A DNA stretch of 64,000 bases from Sporosarcina sp. Te-1 (lineage in GTDB: Bacteria > Bacillota > Bacilli > Bacillales_A > Planococcaceae): the NCBI RefSeq assembly GCF_017498505.1, contig NZ_CP071798.1, positions 2,687,501 to 2,751,500 of the forward strand. Direction: 5' to 3'. Under the pieces are notes generated by a model. That model had not been told where the DNA came from. It saw only the letters and a list, made by a program, of their open reading frames with translations, and did not search any database. Made by a program: the position numbers and the translations under genes. Within the stretch, counting starts at the first letter, position 1. Each line of letters starts with the position of its first letter. Positions 34,854 through 44,530 of this stretch are shown in pieces.

Positions 34854-35103
34854 CGAAACGTTTTTTTAAAGTAAAACCTTTTTTCATCCAATTTAAAAGT
34901 CTAACTATTTGATAAATTGGATGCAGTATTTTTATTCTTCCCCATACTGTTAAAAGCTATTCTAACGCCTTGCAAACACTGCATTCTACATAAAATGGAA
35001 CTGTATAATTTTTCAACTTACAGAAATTTATTACCTCAATGTATAATACAAAGAGAAAAGAAAGTAAACGGATGCATAGACTATTATTACTATTTACACA
35101 AGA

Positions 35104-35133
35104 AAAAACCTCACTTCAAAGTGAGGTTTTTTT
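35104..35133. terminator. Bidirectional terminator
   Basis: AAACCTCACTT and AAGTGAGGTTT arms with T tracts on both sides. Confidence 0.85.
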
Positions 35134-35145
35134 ACACTCAATATC

Positions 35146-35997
35146 CTACTTTCGTTCCACTGGCATCGAGCAGCATCTGAAAGAACCACCCGATTTGATG
35201 ATTTCCGAGAAATCAATTTCAATAACGTCGAAGCCTTGTTTGCGTAAGGCGGCATTCACCTCTTTGTTCTGAGGTAAACTGAACACTTTGCCGTTACCGA
35301 TGGATAGCACATTTGTCCCCATCGTGAACTGTTCCTCGACGCTCACTTCTATTAATTCATAGGAAGCCGCAAGTTCTTCCGCAATCTGCGGATCGAATGC
35401 CGGCGGGAAAATAAGGGCCAATTCTGACGATATAATGTTGAATACACAATCCAAATGCAAATATTTTTCATCAAACGGGATCTTCTTGACTTCATAGCCC
35501 GTTAGATTTTGCTCCAACTGCCGGACTGCTTCTTCTGATGTACGACTGCTTATGCCGACAAATACTGTATCCCCATCGACAATTACATCCCCGCCTTCTA
35601 CACGGCTCGTTGTCGCCTGGTATGGTATATCCTCAGCTGTCAGCCATTCTTTCAGTTTGGTCTCTTCCCCTTTCCGAATGTCTGTGGCAAGTTCTGCGAT
35701 GAAGACAGTTTCTCCTATCGTAAAACCGATATCACGCGTAAACACTTGTTCCGGATATTCGGGACAGGCGGGGAGCTTGATCACTTCGACGCCATGTTCT
35801 TTCAGCAGCTTTTCAAATTGGTCATGTTGCTTCATTGCCTGATGTTGATTTATATTTTCCGTTTCATACTTTTTTTGCACTTCATTGATTGCTTCTTCAA
35901 TGGCCATGAATTTCGGTTGGCAAAGGATGACACGACGTAATTGATCGTATTCTGTATCGCATTTGGTTATAATTTCGTTTTTTATATGAGCTTCCAT
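35146..35997 (-). CDS. Dimethylarginine dimethylaminohydrolase (DDAH)-like amidinotransferase-fold enzyme
   Basis: The 283-aa protein has GGAGG before its ATG. It shows the five-bladed amidinotransferase motifs: VFTRDIGF (about 80), SRVEGGDV (about 131-138), KYLHLDC (catalytic His, about 178) and a final GGSFRCCSMP with the nucleophilic Cys about residue 277. DDAH converts N-methylarginines to citrulline and methylamines; other members act on arginine or form agmatine. There are no arginine genes adjacent, so the physiological substrate is open. Confidence 0.88.
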   Translation of the reverse strand: MEAHIKNEIITKCDTEYDQLRRVILCQPKFMAIEEAINEVQKKYETENINQHQAMKQHDQFEKLLKEHGVEVIKLPACPEYPEQVFTRDIGFTIGETVFIAELATDIRKGEETKLKEWLTAEDIPYQATTSRVEGGDVIVDGDTVFVGISSRTSEEAVRQLEQNLTGYEVKKIPFDEKYLHLDCVFNIISSELALIFPPAFDPQIAEELAASYELIEVSVEEQFTMGTNVLSIGNGKVFSLPQNKEVNAALRKQGFDVIEIDFSEIIKSGGSFRCCSMPVERK

Positions 35998-36062
35998 TAC
36001 ATATGCCTCCAGTAACTAAAGTCATCCTTTCCTTTCCCTTTCATTACCGGAAGCAAACATCT

Positions 36063-36338
36063 TTAGGAACCCTTTTCCTGATCAGACATGAGTGGGTAAT
36101 CGGAGATTGGTTCGGCAAACGGCGGCATGAGTTCGCTGGAGGCCAAACCGGATGCACCTGGATTCCGAGCTTTTCGGATGACCAGTTCCGAGTCTTGCAT
36201 CACCACTTCCACTGTTTCACCAATGATGACCTGTAAATAATCCAACATCTCTTCGCTCAATGTGACCGCAAACGCATTGTTCGCCCGTATAATTCGCTGT
36301 GCTGATCGTTTTGAGTCGTTTCCCTTCCATGGGTCCAT
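36063..36338 (-). CDS. AbrB/MazE-type swapped-hairpin protein
   Basis: The 91-aa protein, ATG 36338 after GGAGGGAG, has an AbrB/MazE-like core (AFAVTLSEEMLDYLQVIIGETVEVVMQDSELVIRKA split around residues 22-57) and a disordered tail. No toxin gene is adjacent, so it is more likely a transcription factor or orphan than an antitoxin. Confidence 0.6.
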   Translation of the reverse strand: MDPWKGNDSKRSAQRIIRANNAFAVTLSEEMLDYLQVIIGETVEVVMQDSELVIRKARNPGASGLASSELMPPFAEPISDYPLMSDQEKGS

Positions 36339-36370
36339 CCAACTCCCTCCTCCCTTTCATCGTTACCAAG

Positions 36371-36895
36371 TCATGACTTGACCATACACGACAAATCGCC
36401 GGCTTCCTCTAACTCCAACAGTTTCTTTTTCATATTAAGCCCACCACGGAAGCCCGTTAATTTTCCGTTCTTGCCGATAACACGGTGACATGGCACAGCA
36501 ATTAATATGGGATTGGCTCCGATGGCCCCACCGACTGCCCGGACCGCACTAGGCCTCCCAATTGATTCAGCAATTTCCGCATAGTTCTTCGTGACACCAT
36601 AAGGAATTTGTTGCAGTGCGTTCCATACGTCTTGCTGAAAAGGTGTTCCGTAGAGATCAACAGGCATGGAAAACTCATTCAATGATCCATCCAAGTAGGC
36701 GGCAAGCTCCTTTGTACAGAGGGTGAGCTTCTCAGGGGTTTCGTGACAAACCGCTTCCGGCATTCTTTTCTTCAACCACTCAACCAGCTCCTCAAACGCT
36801 GATTGATCGGGACCAATATAACAAATGCCCTTTGCCGTTGCCGCTACAACCAATTGCCAATCACGGTGCCTGAAATTTGTCCAATAAATATCCAT
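36371..36895 (-). CDS. ogt: Methylated-DNA-protein-cysteine methyltransferase
   Basis: The 174-aa protein has an N-terminal domain, then the MGMT domain with the acceptor motif IAVPCHRVIGKNG (Cys about 138) and the arginine-finger motif RPSAVRAVGGAIG (about 115-127). GGAGG precedes the ATG. It removes O6-alkyl groups from guanine in one suicidal transfer to Cys. It is divergent from the alkA-like gene, sharing a 90-bp intergenic region, so the two repair functions may be co-regulated. Confidence 0.95.
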   Translation of the reverse strand: MDIYWTNFRHRDWQLVVAATAKGICYIGPDQSAFEELVEWLKKRMPEAVCHETPEKLTLCTKELAAYLDGSLNEFSMPVDLYGTPFQQDVWNALQQIPYGVTKNYAEIAESIGRPSAVRAVGGAIGANPILIAVPCHRVIGKNGKLTGFRGGLNMKKKLLELEEAGDLSCMVKS

Positions 36896-36984
36896 CCTAT
36901 TACCTCCTTAGCTCATTTAATTTGATTATATCCATTACGTCCTTCCATATCTATGATACAACTTATTATAGAGGAGGAATTGGA

Positions 36985-37884
36985 ATGGAGCGATATAACG
37001 AATTACGAATATCTGTACCAGAGGAGTTTAACTTTGAACAAAATCTGAAGTACTTGGCGGATTCCGGAAATGAATGTATGTATGAAGTCGATGAGGGCCA
37101 CATTCGTCGGGCGCTCTCTTTTCCTGGGGAGGCACCGGTTTTCATCGACATCAGCGATGCCGGAACCGATGGCTTACTCGTCCACGTATACTTTTCTACA
37201 ACCGATGAGACACTTCGAAAAGTGGAACATTTCGTAACAGACTGGTTTGATTTGGAGACTGATTTACGTCCGTTTTACGCAATGGCACAGAAAGATCGTT
37301 ACTTGCAAAAGGCAATACAACAGTTCTACGGTTTACGCAACATGGGGATTCCTGATTTTTTTGAAGCGATCAGCTGGGGGATCATTGGACAGCAAATCAA
37401 TCTGGCATTCGCCTTCACTGTAAAACGTCGATTTGTCGAGACGTACGGGTCGTTTATCGAATGGCATGGTAAGCGCTATTGGCTATTTCCCACGCCGGAA
37501 AAGATTTCTGAACTGTCTGTGGAGGAGCTAATGCCATTACAGATGACGCAGCGAAAGAGCGAGTATTTGATCGGTGTCGCCCGGCTGATTGTGGAAGGGA
37601 AACTTTCAAAAGAAGTTGTACAGGCTGCGGGTTCATACAAAGAAGCAGAAAAACGGTTAACTTCCGTGCGAGGGATTGGTCCATGGACAGCGAATTACGT
37701 GCTCATGCGCTGCCTCCGTTCACCGAATGCTTTTCCACTTGCCGATGTTGGATTGCAAAATGCTATCAAGTATCTTGATAATTTAGATGAAAAACCGAGT
37801 CGTGAAGATATTTTACGTCTTGCTGTTCCTTGGGCTGATTGGGAATCTTATGCCACGTTTTATCTATGGCGGTTTTTGTATTGA
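36985..37884 (+). CDS. DNA-3-methyladenine glycosylase II (AlkA-like)
   Basis: ATG at 36985 follows GAGGAGG; the earlier in-frame Met at 36877 overlaps ogt and has no site. The 299-aa protein has an N-terminal AlkA domain and then a HhH-GPD domain (about 115-295). The HhH hairpin is SVRGIGPWTANYVLMR (about 222-237) and the catalytic Asp is in PLADVGLQ (about 247). It excises N3-alkylpurines and related lesions. It is divergent from ogt. Confidence 0.92.
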   Translation: MERYNELRISVPEEFNFEQNLKYLADSGNECMYEVDEGHIRRALSFPGEAPVFIDISDAGTDGLLVHVYFSTTDETLRKVEHFVTDWFDLETDLRPFYAMAQKDRYLQKAIQQFYGLRNMGIPDFFEAISWGIIGQQINLAFAFTVKRRFVETYGSFIEWHGKRYWLFPTPEKISELSVEELMPLQMTQRKSEYLIGVARLIVEGKLSKEVVQAAGSYKEAEKRLTSVRGIGPWTANYVLMRCLRSPNAFPLADVGLQNAIKYLDNLDEKPSREDILRLAVPWADWESYATFYLWRFLY

Positions 37885-37927
37885 ATTGAATAACAGCTTG
37901 ACTGCCGCTGAAGTGCTGCGCAAATTT

Positions 37928-38007
37928 CGATTTATTTAGGGAGCATACGCACTTTATTGCGGAAATAGTTTATTTCCCGGAGGAATAAATTCATTGAGAA
38001 CAATCGG
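37928..38007. repeat. Array of four degenerate 20-bp repeats
   Basis: Units start at 37928, 37948, 37968 and 37988 with exact 20-nt spacing. The recurring core is TTTATT...GGAGAATA-like, with clear copies such as CGCACTTTATTGCGGAAATA. A 14-bp palindrome ATTTCCCGGGAAAT follows near 38073. It lies in the convergent gap between the glycosylase gene and dsdA. Confidence 0.5.
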
Positions 38008-38092
38008 CTAAACACTGATCTAACAACCTTTCCCTACTAATTTTGCCAGGAAATAATTTCATTTCTCTGTCGATTTCCCGGGAAATAAATCG

Positions 38093-38125
38093 AAAGGGAA
38101 CTCCATTTCCCAGAGTTCCCTTTCC
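38093..38125 (-). terminator. Terminator of dsdA
   Basis: AAAGGGAACTC and GAGTTCCCTTT form an 11-bp stem, T-rich on the minus strand. Confidence 0.85.
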
Positions 38126-38130
38126 TCTTC

Positions 38131-39444
38131 TTATCTCCCTTTACCAATCCCATAGTAATGATCCATTTCTACTTCGGGCACCATGCCGCCACCCGTTGCC
38201 CATACGAGGTGCGTTGCATTTGGATGGGCCGCGTCCTGAACATCTTTGGAAAGCATTTGAATCGGACCCGTCATTCCCGCTAACGCAGACGGTTCGAGAC
38301 GGATGCCCTCTCTATCGACAAGCACAGCGAGGAGCTTAAACATCGTCTGATCTGCTATCGTGAAGCACCCTTCGATGAGCGGAGCCATCGTCTTCCCGAC
38401 AAAACCGGACGGCCTGCCTACCGCGAGGCCATCCGCAGCTGTTTTATTGTCCAATCCGATGTCATTTACGGCGATTTCTTCATGTAATCCCGTCATCATG
38501 CCGAGCAACATACAAGGGGAATGGGTCGGCTCAGCAAAGAAGCAATGGACATGGTCTCCGAATGCCCGCTTTAAACCAAATGCGACACCCCCGGGGCCTC
38601 CCCCGACACCGCACGGTAAATAAACGAAAAGCGGATGCTCTTTGTCCACCTTGATTCCTTGATCTTTTAACTGAGCGGCTACCCGTTCTCCTGCAACTGC
38701 ATATCCGAGAAATAGATCGACTGAGTTCTCATCATCGACAAAATGACAAAGCGGATCGGCATCCGCCTGCTTGCGTCCTTCCTCAACTGCCTTGCTATAA
38801 TCGTCCGCATACTCGATGACTGTTACGCCCTTTTCCCGCAGCATATCCTTCTTCCACTGCTTGGCATCCGCTGACATATGGACCGTTACATTGAATCCAA
38901 GCTTCGCACTCATGATACCGATGCTAAGTCCGAGATTTCCTGTGGAACCGACTGCAATCTTATGTCTGGCTAATTCATTACGCAGGGCCGGTTCGTCAAA
39001 CTTGATATAGCTATCTTCTTCGGTGATCAATCCTTGTTCAAGCGCAATCGTTTCCGCATGCTTTAATACCTCATAAATGCCGCCACGTGCTTTGATGGAG
39101 CCTGAAATAGGCAAGGCATTGTCTTCTTTCAGGTAAAGCTTACCTGGCATCGGGCGTCCATAGAATTCTCCCAACGCTTGTCCCATAGCTGGAATCTCTG
39201 TTAATGGGGACTCGATGATCCCTTGAGATGGAGCCGTCTCTGGAAACACCTTAGCGATATAGGGAGCAAAGCGTTTTAGACGTGCGCTCGCTTCCTGTAC
39301 CTCGGACTCGGATATACCTGACTGCACAATCCCTACTTGAGCCGGGCCGTTCTCCGGATTGAGCCATAGTACTTCCTTTTGATCGATCAGGTCCCGAATC
39401 AGTGGAAAGTCTACCATCAAATTTGCTCGTTGTACTTCCTTCAT
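38131..39444 (-). CDS. dsdA: D-serine ammonia-lyase
   Basis: ATG at 39444 is preceded by AGGCGGTG; a GTG three codons earlier is also in frame. The 437-aa PLP enzyme carries SGSIKARGG (about 114-122) with the Schiff-base Lys, [12 protein letters not shown] (about 160) for phosphate binding and the glycine-rich [14 protein letters not shown] (about 275). It deaminates D-serine to pyruvate and ammonia, used for detoxification or nitrogen supply. Length matches DsdA/YqjR. The permease and regulator found in E. coli are absent. Confidence 0.93.
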   Translation of the reverse strand: MKEVQRANLMVDFPLIRDLIDQKEVLWLNPENGPAQVGIVQSGISESEVQEASARLKRFAPYIAKVFPETAPSQGIIESPLTEIPAMGQALGEFYGRPMPGKLYLKEDNALPISGSIKARGGIYEVLKHAETIALEQGLITEEDSYIKFDEPALRNELARHKIAVGSTGNLGLSIGIMSAKLGFNVTVHMSADAKQWKKDMLREKGVTVIEYADDYSKAVEEGRKQADADPLCHFVDDENSVDLFLGYAVAGERVAAQLKDQGIKVDKEHPLFVYLPCGVGGGPGGVAFGLKRAFGDHVHCFFAEPTHSPCMLLGMMTGLHEEIAVNDIGLDNKTAADGLAVGRPSGFVGKTMAPLIEGCFTIADQTMFKLLAVLVDREGIRLEPSALAGMTGPIQMLSKDVQDAAHPNATHLVWATGGGMVPEVEMDHYYGIGKGR

Positions 39445-39489
39445 CTCAAACACCGCCTACTAGAATATTATTTCCTAGTATAGCATGTC

Positions 39490-40350
39490 TCAATTTAAGG
39501 CATACTCATCCAGCAATTGACGTGTTACCTCAAAGCGGGAAGGATTGGTTTGATTCCGATCCTCTGCAGCCCCCATGACCACGGTAATAATCCGTCTTCC
39601 GTCAAAAACACCCGTACTGGCAAAACACGACCCCGCTTCTTCTGTGTAGCCTGTCTTCAATCCATCCATTCCTTTCATCGCCATAGGCATTCCGGGAAGC
39701 ATGGCATTGGTATTCCAGCGGCGAATTCCTTCACTCGTCGTAAAATCAGTCATCTTCGTATAGTCGAGCACTTCAGGATGATCCTCAATTAATCGCCGTG
39801 CCAACACAGCTACATCTCTTGCCGAAGCCACATTCGTCTCCCCTGCATCCAGACCTGTAGCATTTATGAAATGGGCAGACTGTAGACCGAACTTTTCTGC
39901 TTGCACATTCATGACTTCCACAAATGCTTCTTCAGAACCGCTCACCACTTCCGCCAGAGCGATCGCTGCATCATTTGCCGAAATAACGGTCATCGCTGTA
40001 AACAATTCGTTGACCGTATATGTACTCGATGAAGACATGCCAAGTGTCACCAACTCTGGCTGAGCCGTCTTTTGAAAAACGGCGGCAGATGGTTGATACA
40101 GGGTATCCCATTGGATGTCCCCATTTTTAATTGCATCCAGCACAATATATTGCGTCATCATCTTGGACATGCTCGCAATAGGCATAGCCTCCTGGCTATT
40201 CATTTCATATAATATCTTGTTCGTCTCCGCATCGAGTACAATGGCTGCTTTTGCATCCATAACGGGCGTATCTTCTTTCGCCGATTGTTCTCTTTGGAAG
40301 TATAGGAAAGCCAATAAAAGGACCGTCAATAGAGTCAACGTTTTCTTCAT
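39490..40350 (-). CDS. D-alanyl-D-alanine carboxypeptidase (class A low-mass PBP)
   Basis: ATG at 40350 follows GGAGG. The 286-aa protein has an N-terminal uncleaved or type I signal anchor (about 3-15). The catalytic triad motifs are SMSK (about 59), SAN (about 120, VISANDAAIA) and KTG (about 228, GLKTGYTEEAG). It trims pentapeptide stems of peptidoglycan. A short PBP lacking the usual C-terminal beta domain and membrane tail is consistent with the 286-aa length. It belongs to the DacF-like group. Confidence 0.9.
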   Translation of the reverse strand: MKKTLTLLTVLLLAFLYFQREQSAKEDTPVMDAKAAIVLDAETNKILYEMNSQEAMPIASMSKMMTQYIVLDAIKNGDIQWDTLYQPSAAVFQKTAQPELVTLGMSSSSTYTVNELFTAMTVISANDAAIALAEVVSGSEEAFVEVMNVQAEKFGLQSAHFINATGLDAGETNVASARDVAVLARRLIEDHPEVLDYTKMTDFTTSEGIRRWNTNAMLPGMPMAMKGMDGLKTGYTEEAGSCFASTGVFDGRRIITVVMGAAEDRNQTNPSRFEVTRQLLDEYALN

Positions 40351-40646
40351 AAGACATCCTCCATGTTTATTTTCCTCTATCATCTCTGACAATCATGAAG
40401 AAATCTGCATCATCATTCTGAAGAATTTCTTAAGATATGCAATTCACCCCTCCTCCAACCGCACACACCTCAATGTTCGCTTTGGAATATTGTAAGAGTA
40501 ATGACACATCAAACTCAGGAAACTCTGGGGACAAACTCGTACGACTGTTTTTTTTGGTCTACTGCGGGAAGGTGATGCATATTTCATTGTATAACGATGT
40601 TCTTTCTTGAAAGGAAAACTGACAGAAAGGAAGGATGCTCACCCCA

Positions 40647-40826
40647 ATGAATACAGAGGATTTTCCTATTTCCCATCTAAGGAAACACAGGAAATCTCGT
40701 GCACAGTCGCTATTCCCAGAGTGGGGCAATGGGCTGAAACGGTTCGGGGAGGGGTTCCTACGGTCGAAGCTCTTTAAATTCGGCAAGTTCATTGCCAGCT
40801 CATCCTCTTACAAGAACAATAATTAA
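40647..40826 (+). CDS. Possible small basic protein, 59 aa
   Basis: ATG at 40647 is 12 nt after AAAGGAAGG, a little far; an ATG at 40635 touches the site. The product is basic (HLRKHRKSRAQSLFPEWGNGLKRFGEG...) and unrecognised. A terminator follows about 70 nt later. The stretch 40351-40634 shows nothing else. Confidence 0.35.
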   Translation: MNTEDFPISHLRKHRKSRAQSLFPEWGNGLKRFGEGFLRSKLFKFGKFIASSSSYKNNN

Positions 40827-40894
40827 GGAAGACTGAACGGCTTTGCCTTTCTTTAAGCAATCCAATAGTAATTCCAGTTCAAAAATAATACGTT

Positions 40895-40932
40895 AAAAGC
40901 TGTCTCCATAGTAACGAGGAGACAGCTTTTTT
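40895..40932 (-). terminator. Terminator of the kyn operon
   Basis: AAAAGCTGTCTCC and GGAGACAGCTTTT arms, with T tracts on both strands. Confidence 0.85.
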
Positions 40933-40935
40933 CAC

Positions 40936-41754
40936 TTATAGTTTTGTCCGCACATTCCAAAGCTCCGGGAAAAATTGGTGTTCCAGCATTTGTTTCAAAT
41001 AGCTGACGCCTGACGAGCCGCCCGTTCCCGGTTTGAAGCCGATAATCCGTTCGACGGTTTTCATATGACGGAAGCGCCACTGCTGATGGCAGTCTTCAAT
41101 ATCGACAAGCTTTTCGGCAAGCTGGTATAAGTCCCAGTGCGCATCCACGTCTTGATACACTAGCAACCATGCATCCGCGACGGTCTGATCTCCTTGGTAG
41201 GTAACCGAATAATCGCGGTCCAGCAATTCGGGATTGATGGAAAAGCCGGCCCGTGCCAAGGCACGAATGGCGACGTCGTAAATCCCTGGGGCGTGATAAG
41301 CTGCCGTTAATTCTCGGGCAAGCTCGGGATCTTTCTCATATATTTTCAAGATGTGCGGCTGTTTATACCCTAATGCGAACTCGATCAGCCGATTCTGGTA
41401 AGATTGAAACCCCGATGCACGGCCGAGACTTTCACGGAATTCCATATATTCTGCAGGCGTTAAGGTGGCGAGAACATCCCAAGCCTGGATAATTTGCGAC
41501 TGGACGCGGGACACACGTGCCAACATTTTGAAGGCTTCCGGCAGTTCGTCTCGTTCAATGGATTCAATTGCCGTGTTCAACTCATGCAAAATGAGTTTCA
41601 TCCAAAGCTCGCTCACTTGATGGATGACAATGAACAGCATTTCATCATGATGGCCGGACAAACGCTCTTGGCTTGTTAACAATTTTTCGAGCTGGAGGTA
41701 CTCCCCATACGTCATATTGTCTTTAAAGTCTGTGTGGATACCCTTTTCCGTCAT
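40936..41754 (-). CDS. kynA: Tryptophan 2,3-dioxygenase
   Basis: The 272-aa heme dioxygenase starts at ATG 41754, which overlaps the kynB stop (ATGA), with AAGGAAG upstream. Family stretches [32 protein letters not shown] split around residue 42, [25 protein letters not shown] and [24 protein letters not shown] (with the heme-ligand His) are intact. It converts L-tryptophan to N-formylkynurenine. It is the last gene of the kyn operon. Confidence 0.96.
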   Translation of the reverse strand: MTEKGIHTDFKDNMTYGEYLQLEKLLTSQERLSGHHDEMLFIVIHQVSELWMKLILHELNTAIESIERDELPEAFKMLARVSRVQSQIIQAWDVLATLTPAEYMEFRESLGRASGFQSYQNRLIEFALGYKQPHILKIYEKDPELARELTAAYHAPGIYDVAIRALARAGFSINPELLDRDYSVTYQGDQTVADAWLLVYQDVDAHWDLYQLAEKLVDIEDCHQQWRFRHMKTVERIIGFKPGTGGSSGVSYLKQMLEHQFFPELWNVRTKL

Positions 41755-42383
41755 GCACGCCACTTCCTTAGAACGGCGCGTACCGGGCTGCCATCGGCTC
41801 CTTGAAGCGGAAGCGGCAATGCGATTAATTCATAATCTCCGGGCTCCACCTCGTCCAGCACAATGTTTTCTAGAATTAAAACACCATTCGCATGAAGGGC
41901 GTGATGGGCATCCAGCGTCTTGCTCGGTTCAGGATCGACAGACGGTGTGTCGACGCCGATCAACTTGACGCCACGCTCTCGCAACAACAGGCCGAGATCC
42001 TCGCGCAGTACCGTGTAAGCTTCCGGGAACACGTCCGGACTTGGACGGCTTCCTGTTTTGAGTAAAATCCGGCTTACCCCGTCAAAATCGATTGACTCCA
42101 AATCAGAACGGCCGACGCTCTCAAGACCTGTCACATCAATCACCTTGGCTCTTCCGATATACATATCAAGCGGAAGCTCATCCACTTTCGCTCCATTATT
42201 GTCGTAATGGAAGGGGGCATCGATATGTGTTCCCATATGAGTGCTCGTCGTCAACTTGCCTATGTTGACCGAGCCGGTAAACTCTTTGATAAAACGCACT
42301 TCGTAGGAGAACGGTGTGTCTCCCGGCCATTCTGCTATGCCATTATGAAGCGGCTGCGAAATATCGATCCATTTCTCTGTCAT
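41751..42383 (-). CDS. kynB: Kynurenine formamidase (arylformamidase)
   Basis: The 210-aa metal-dependent cyclase-family enzyme has the signature [15 protein letters not shown] (about 46-60, HxGTHxDxPxH). It hydrolyses N-formylkynurenine to kynurenine. Start and stop both overlap neighbours by 4 nt, so kynU, kynB and kynA form one coupled unit. Confidence 0.96.
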   Translation of the reverse strand: MTEKWIDISQPLHNGIAEWPGDTPFSYEVRFIKEFTGSVNIGKLTTSTHMGTHIDAPFHYDNNGAKVDELPLDMYIGRAKVIDVTGLESVGRSDLESIDFDGVSRILLKTGSRPSPDVFPEAYTVLREDLGLLLRERGVKLIGVDTPSVDPEPSKTLDAHHALHANGVLILENIVLDEVEPGDYELIALPLPLQGADGSPVRAVLRKWRA

Positions 42384-43651
42384 GCCACGACTCCCCTTTT
42401 GTTTTCAAATTGTTCATAGCGCTTTTCTTCCATGATGATTTTGAGCTTTTGCACTGTATGCCAAATGTCTTCATACGAATTGTAAAGTGCGACGGGCGCA
42501 AGGCGAATGCCATTTGGCGCTCTAAAATCCGGTATGACGCCATCCTGTTTAAGCGCTTTGCAAATACGTGCGGCTTCCGGATGTTCCAATAAAATATGGC
42601 CGCCTCGTGAATCATCAATCGGATTGCCAATAGTAAATTCATATGCTGCCAGTTCATGTTTGATTAATTCCAACAAATAAGACGTCAGCTTAAGCGATTT
42701 CTCCCGAATAGCGGACATGCCCACTTCGTCAAACAGCGTAAGTGAACCGAGCAACGGAGCGAGGCTCAACACATGGGGCGTGCCAATTTGAAAAGCGCCA
42801 ACATGCTCCGCAGGATCCATCGTATGTTCCATATCAAATTGGGTTTCCTTTTTGGAGCCGAACCAGCCTGCTAAACCAGGCAATGTACCAAAATGCTTCT
42901 CATGAATGTACAGACCTCCCACTGAACCTGGCCCGCCGTTCAAATGCTTGTATGTACACCAGAAGGCGAAATCCGTTCCCCACTCATGAAGGGCATGCTC
43001 GATTGAACCGACCGAGTGACATAAGTCGAAACCGATTGGGATGTTACGCTCGTGTGCTGCTTGTGTCAGTCTTTCCATATCGAGAATCTGGCCGCTTCGA
43101 TACAACACAGCCGGGAGAACGATAAGCGCCACCTCATCCGTCATAGCTGCGATAATATCCTCCTCGCGTAAAAACCGCCCATCCGGACTGGCCACTCGAA
43201 TCAAATGGTCCGCCGGGTCATACCCCTTCAACCGCAATTGACTTTGAAGCGCATAAATGTCGGAAGGAAAATTCAACTCGTCAGCCAAAATTTTCGTTCT
43301 CTTGCCCGCCGGCTTGTAAAACGTCGCAACGAGCTGATGGAGATTTGTCGTTGTAGAGCCCGTCGCAATCGTCTCCTCCTTTTTAGCCCCGACGAGCGGC
43401 GCCATCTTTTCGCCTACCTGTTCGGACAAATAAAACCACTGATGCTTCCCCTCCGTCCAACCATCAATCCCGAGTAGTTTCCATGATTCCAACAACTCTT
43501 GCATCGTCTGCTCCGCCCGCTTGGACAGCAAACCAAGTGAATTCCCGTCCATGTAAATCGCATGCGGCGGTACATAAAACTCTTCTTTATAAGCAGCGAG
43601 GCCATCTTGCTCATCTAACGCTCTTGCATAAGCTAAAGTCAGTGTTTCCAT
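42380..43651 (-). CDS. kynU: Kynureninase
   Basis: ATG at 43651 with AGGGGAG upstream gives 423 aa; the track of Met codons further upstream lacks a site. The PLP lysine lies in [13 protein letters not shown] (about 234). It cleaves kynurenine to anthranilate plus alanine. No kynurenine 3-monooxygenase is present, so anthranilate is the expected product. First gene of the kyn operon; its 5' flank carries a 20-bp repeat array. Confidence 0.96.
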   Translation of the reverse strand: METLTLAYARALDEQDGLAAYKEEFYVPPHAIYMDGNSLGLLSKRAEQTMQELLESWKLLGIDGWTEGKHQWFYLSEQVGEKMAPLVGAKKEETIATGSTTTNLHQLVATFYKPAGKRTKILADELNFPSDIYALQSQLRLKGYDPADHLIRVASPDGRFLREEDIIAAMTDEVALIVLPAVLYRSGQILDMERLTQAAHERNIPIGFDLCHSVGSIEHALHEWGTDFAFWCTYKHLNGGPGSVGGLYIHEKHFGTLPGLAGWFGSKKETQFDMEHTMDPAEHVGAFQIGTPHVLSLAPLLGSLTLFDEVGMSAIREKSLKLTSYLLELIKHELAAYEFTIGNPIDDSRGGHILLEHPEAARICKALKQDGVIPDFRAPNGIRLAPVALYNSYEDIWHTVQKLKIIMEEKRYEQFENKRGVVA

Positions 43652-43747
43652 ACGAACTCCCCTTTCCTTCACCTTACTAGAAGAATAGCATATCCAGCAG
43701 GGTCGAGGGAAAGGCAACTTAAAAATGGAGAGAATGATATTTTGGGT

Positions 43748-43844
43748 GAGTGATTGATAGTATTGGAGTGATTGATAACTCCGGGAAAATGACGATAAAC
43801 CGGGGAAAGTGACCGATAAATACGAGGTGATCGATAATTCACTT
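43748..43844. repeat. Array of five degenerate 20-bp repeats
   Basis: Units of 18-20 bp start at 43748, 43766, 43785, 43805 and 43825. The core is GAAARTGAcCGATAAaCCGGG, with GATAA or GATAG in every unit. It lies in the gap between kynU and the desR terminator. On one strand it shares GATAA...CCGGG with the 4.4-kb array. Confidence 0.85.
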
Positions 43845-43859
43845 GAAACACTGCAATCA

Positions 43860-43893
43860 AAAAACCACTCCTTGGCCTACCGGCTGGAGTGGT
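43860..43893 (-). terminator. Terminator of des operon
   Basis: CCACTCC and GGAGTGG arms followed by TTTTTT on the minus strand. Confidence 0.75.
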
Positions 43894-43918
43894 GATGGGG
43901 TCTTCTCAGTCTTGTCAG

Positions 43919-44530
43919 TCATTTGAACCAGCCTTTTTCCTTGAAGCGGGAAATTGCTTCAATGCGGTTGCCGACGCCAAGTTTGTCGAGAATGGTGGAG
44001 ATGTAGTTGCGGACAGTGCCAGGCGTTAAGAACAGCTCGCCGGCAATCTCTTTTGTCGTTTTGCCTTCCGCCACTAGGCCGAGCACTTGACTTTCCCGTT
44101 CGGTGAGCGGGTTTTCCGTGTCGTCGCTATCGCCATAAGCAATGTCGACAAGCTCCGGTGCGTAGATTCGGCGTCCGTCCATGATGGCATGGATGGATGA
44201 GACGAGTTCTTCGATTGGGCTGTCTTTCAACAAATAGCCTCGCACCTGGGCTTTTCGGGCCCGTTCAAAATAGCCGGCCCGCGCGAATGTCGTCAAGATA
44301 ATGATTTTACAGTCTTTCCCGTGCAGCATCTCCGCTGCGTCCAGACCTGTTTTCACCGGCATTTCAATATCCATAATGCAGACGTCCGGGTCGTGTGCAT
44401 TAACCAGAGCCACTGCCTCTTCTCCATTTTTCGCCATGCCGACCACTTCCATATCCTCTTCCATGTTCAGCAGGGAACCGAGCGCCCCTAACATCATGCC
44501 CTGGTCCTCTGCGATGACAATACGAATCAT
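43919..44530 (-). CDS. desR: NarL-family response regulator (DesR)
   Basis: The 203-aa protein has a receiver domain (about 1-120, DIEMP with phospho-Asp about 54, KDSP near 105) and a LuxR-type HTH (about 138-200, LTERESQVLGLVAEGKTTKEIAGELF). It overlaps desK by 4 nt. In Bacillus subtilis DesR activates des upon cold through DesK phosphorylation; the gene order here supports the same. Confidence 0.92.
   Translation of the reverse strand: MIRIVIAEDQGMMLGALGSLLNMEEDMEVVGMAKNGEEAVALVNAHDPDVCIMDIEMPVKTGLDAAEMLHGKDCKIIILTTFARAGYFERARKAQVRGYLLKDSPIEELVSSIHAIMDGRRIYAPELVDIAYGDSDDTENPLTERESQVLGLVAEGKTTKEIAGELFLTPGTVRNYISTILDKLGVGNRIEAISRFKEKGWFK

Noticed and set aside
36063-36338. Type II antitoxin of a MazEF-like pair
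   Set aside because: No toxin-sized gene overlaps or follows on the same strand.
4432-43844. CRISPR array interpretation of the repeat arrays
   Set aside because: Units are contiguous with no unique spacers, only 20-21 bp, degenerate, and no cas genes are present.
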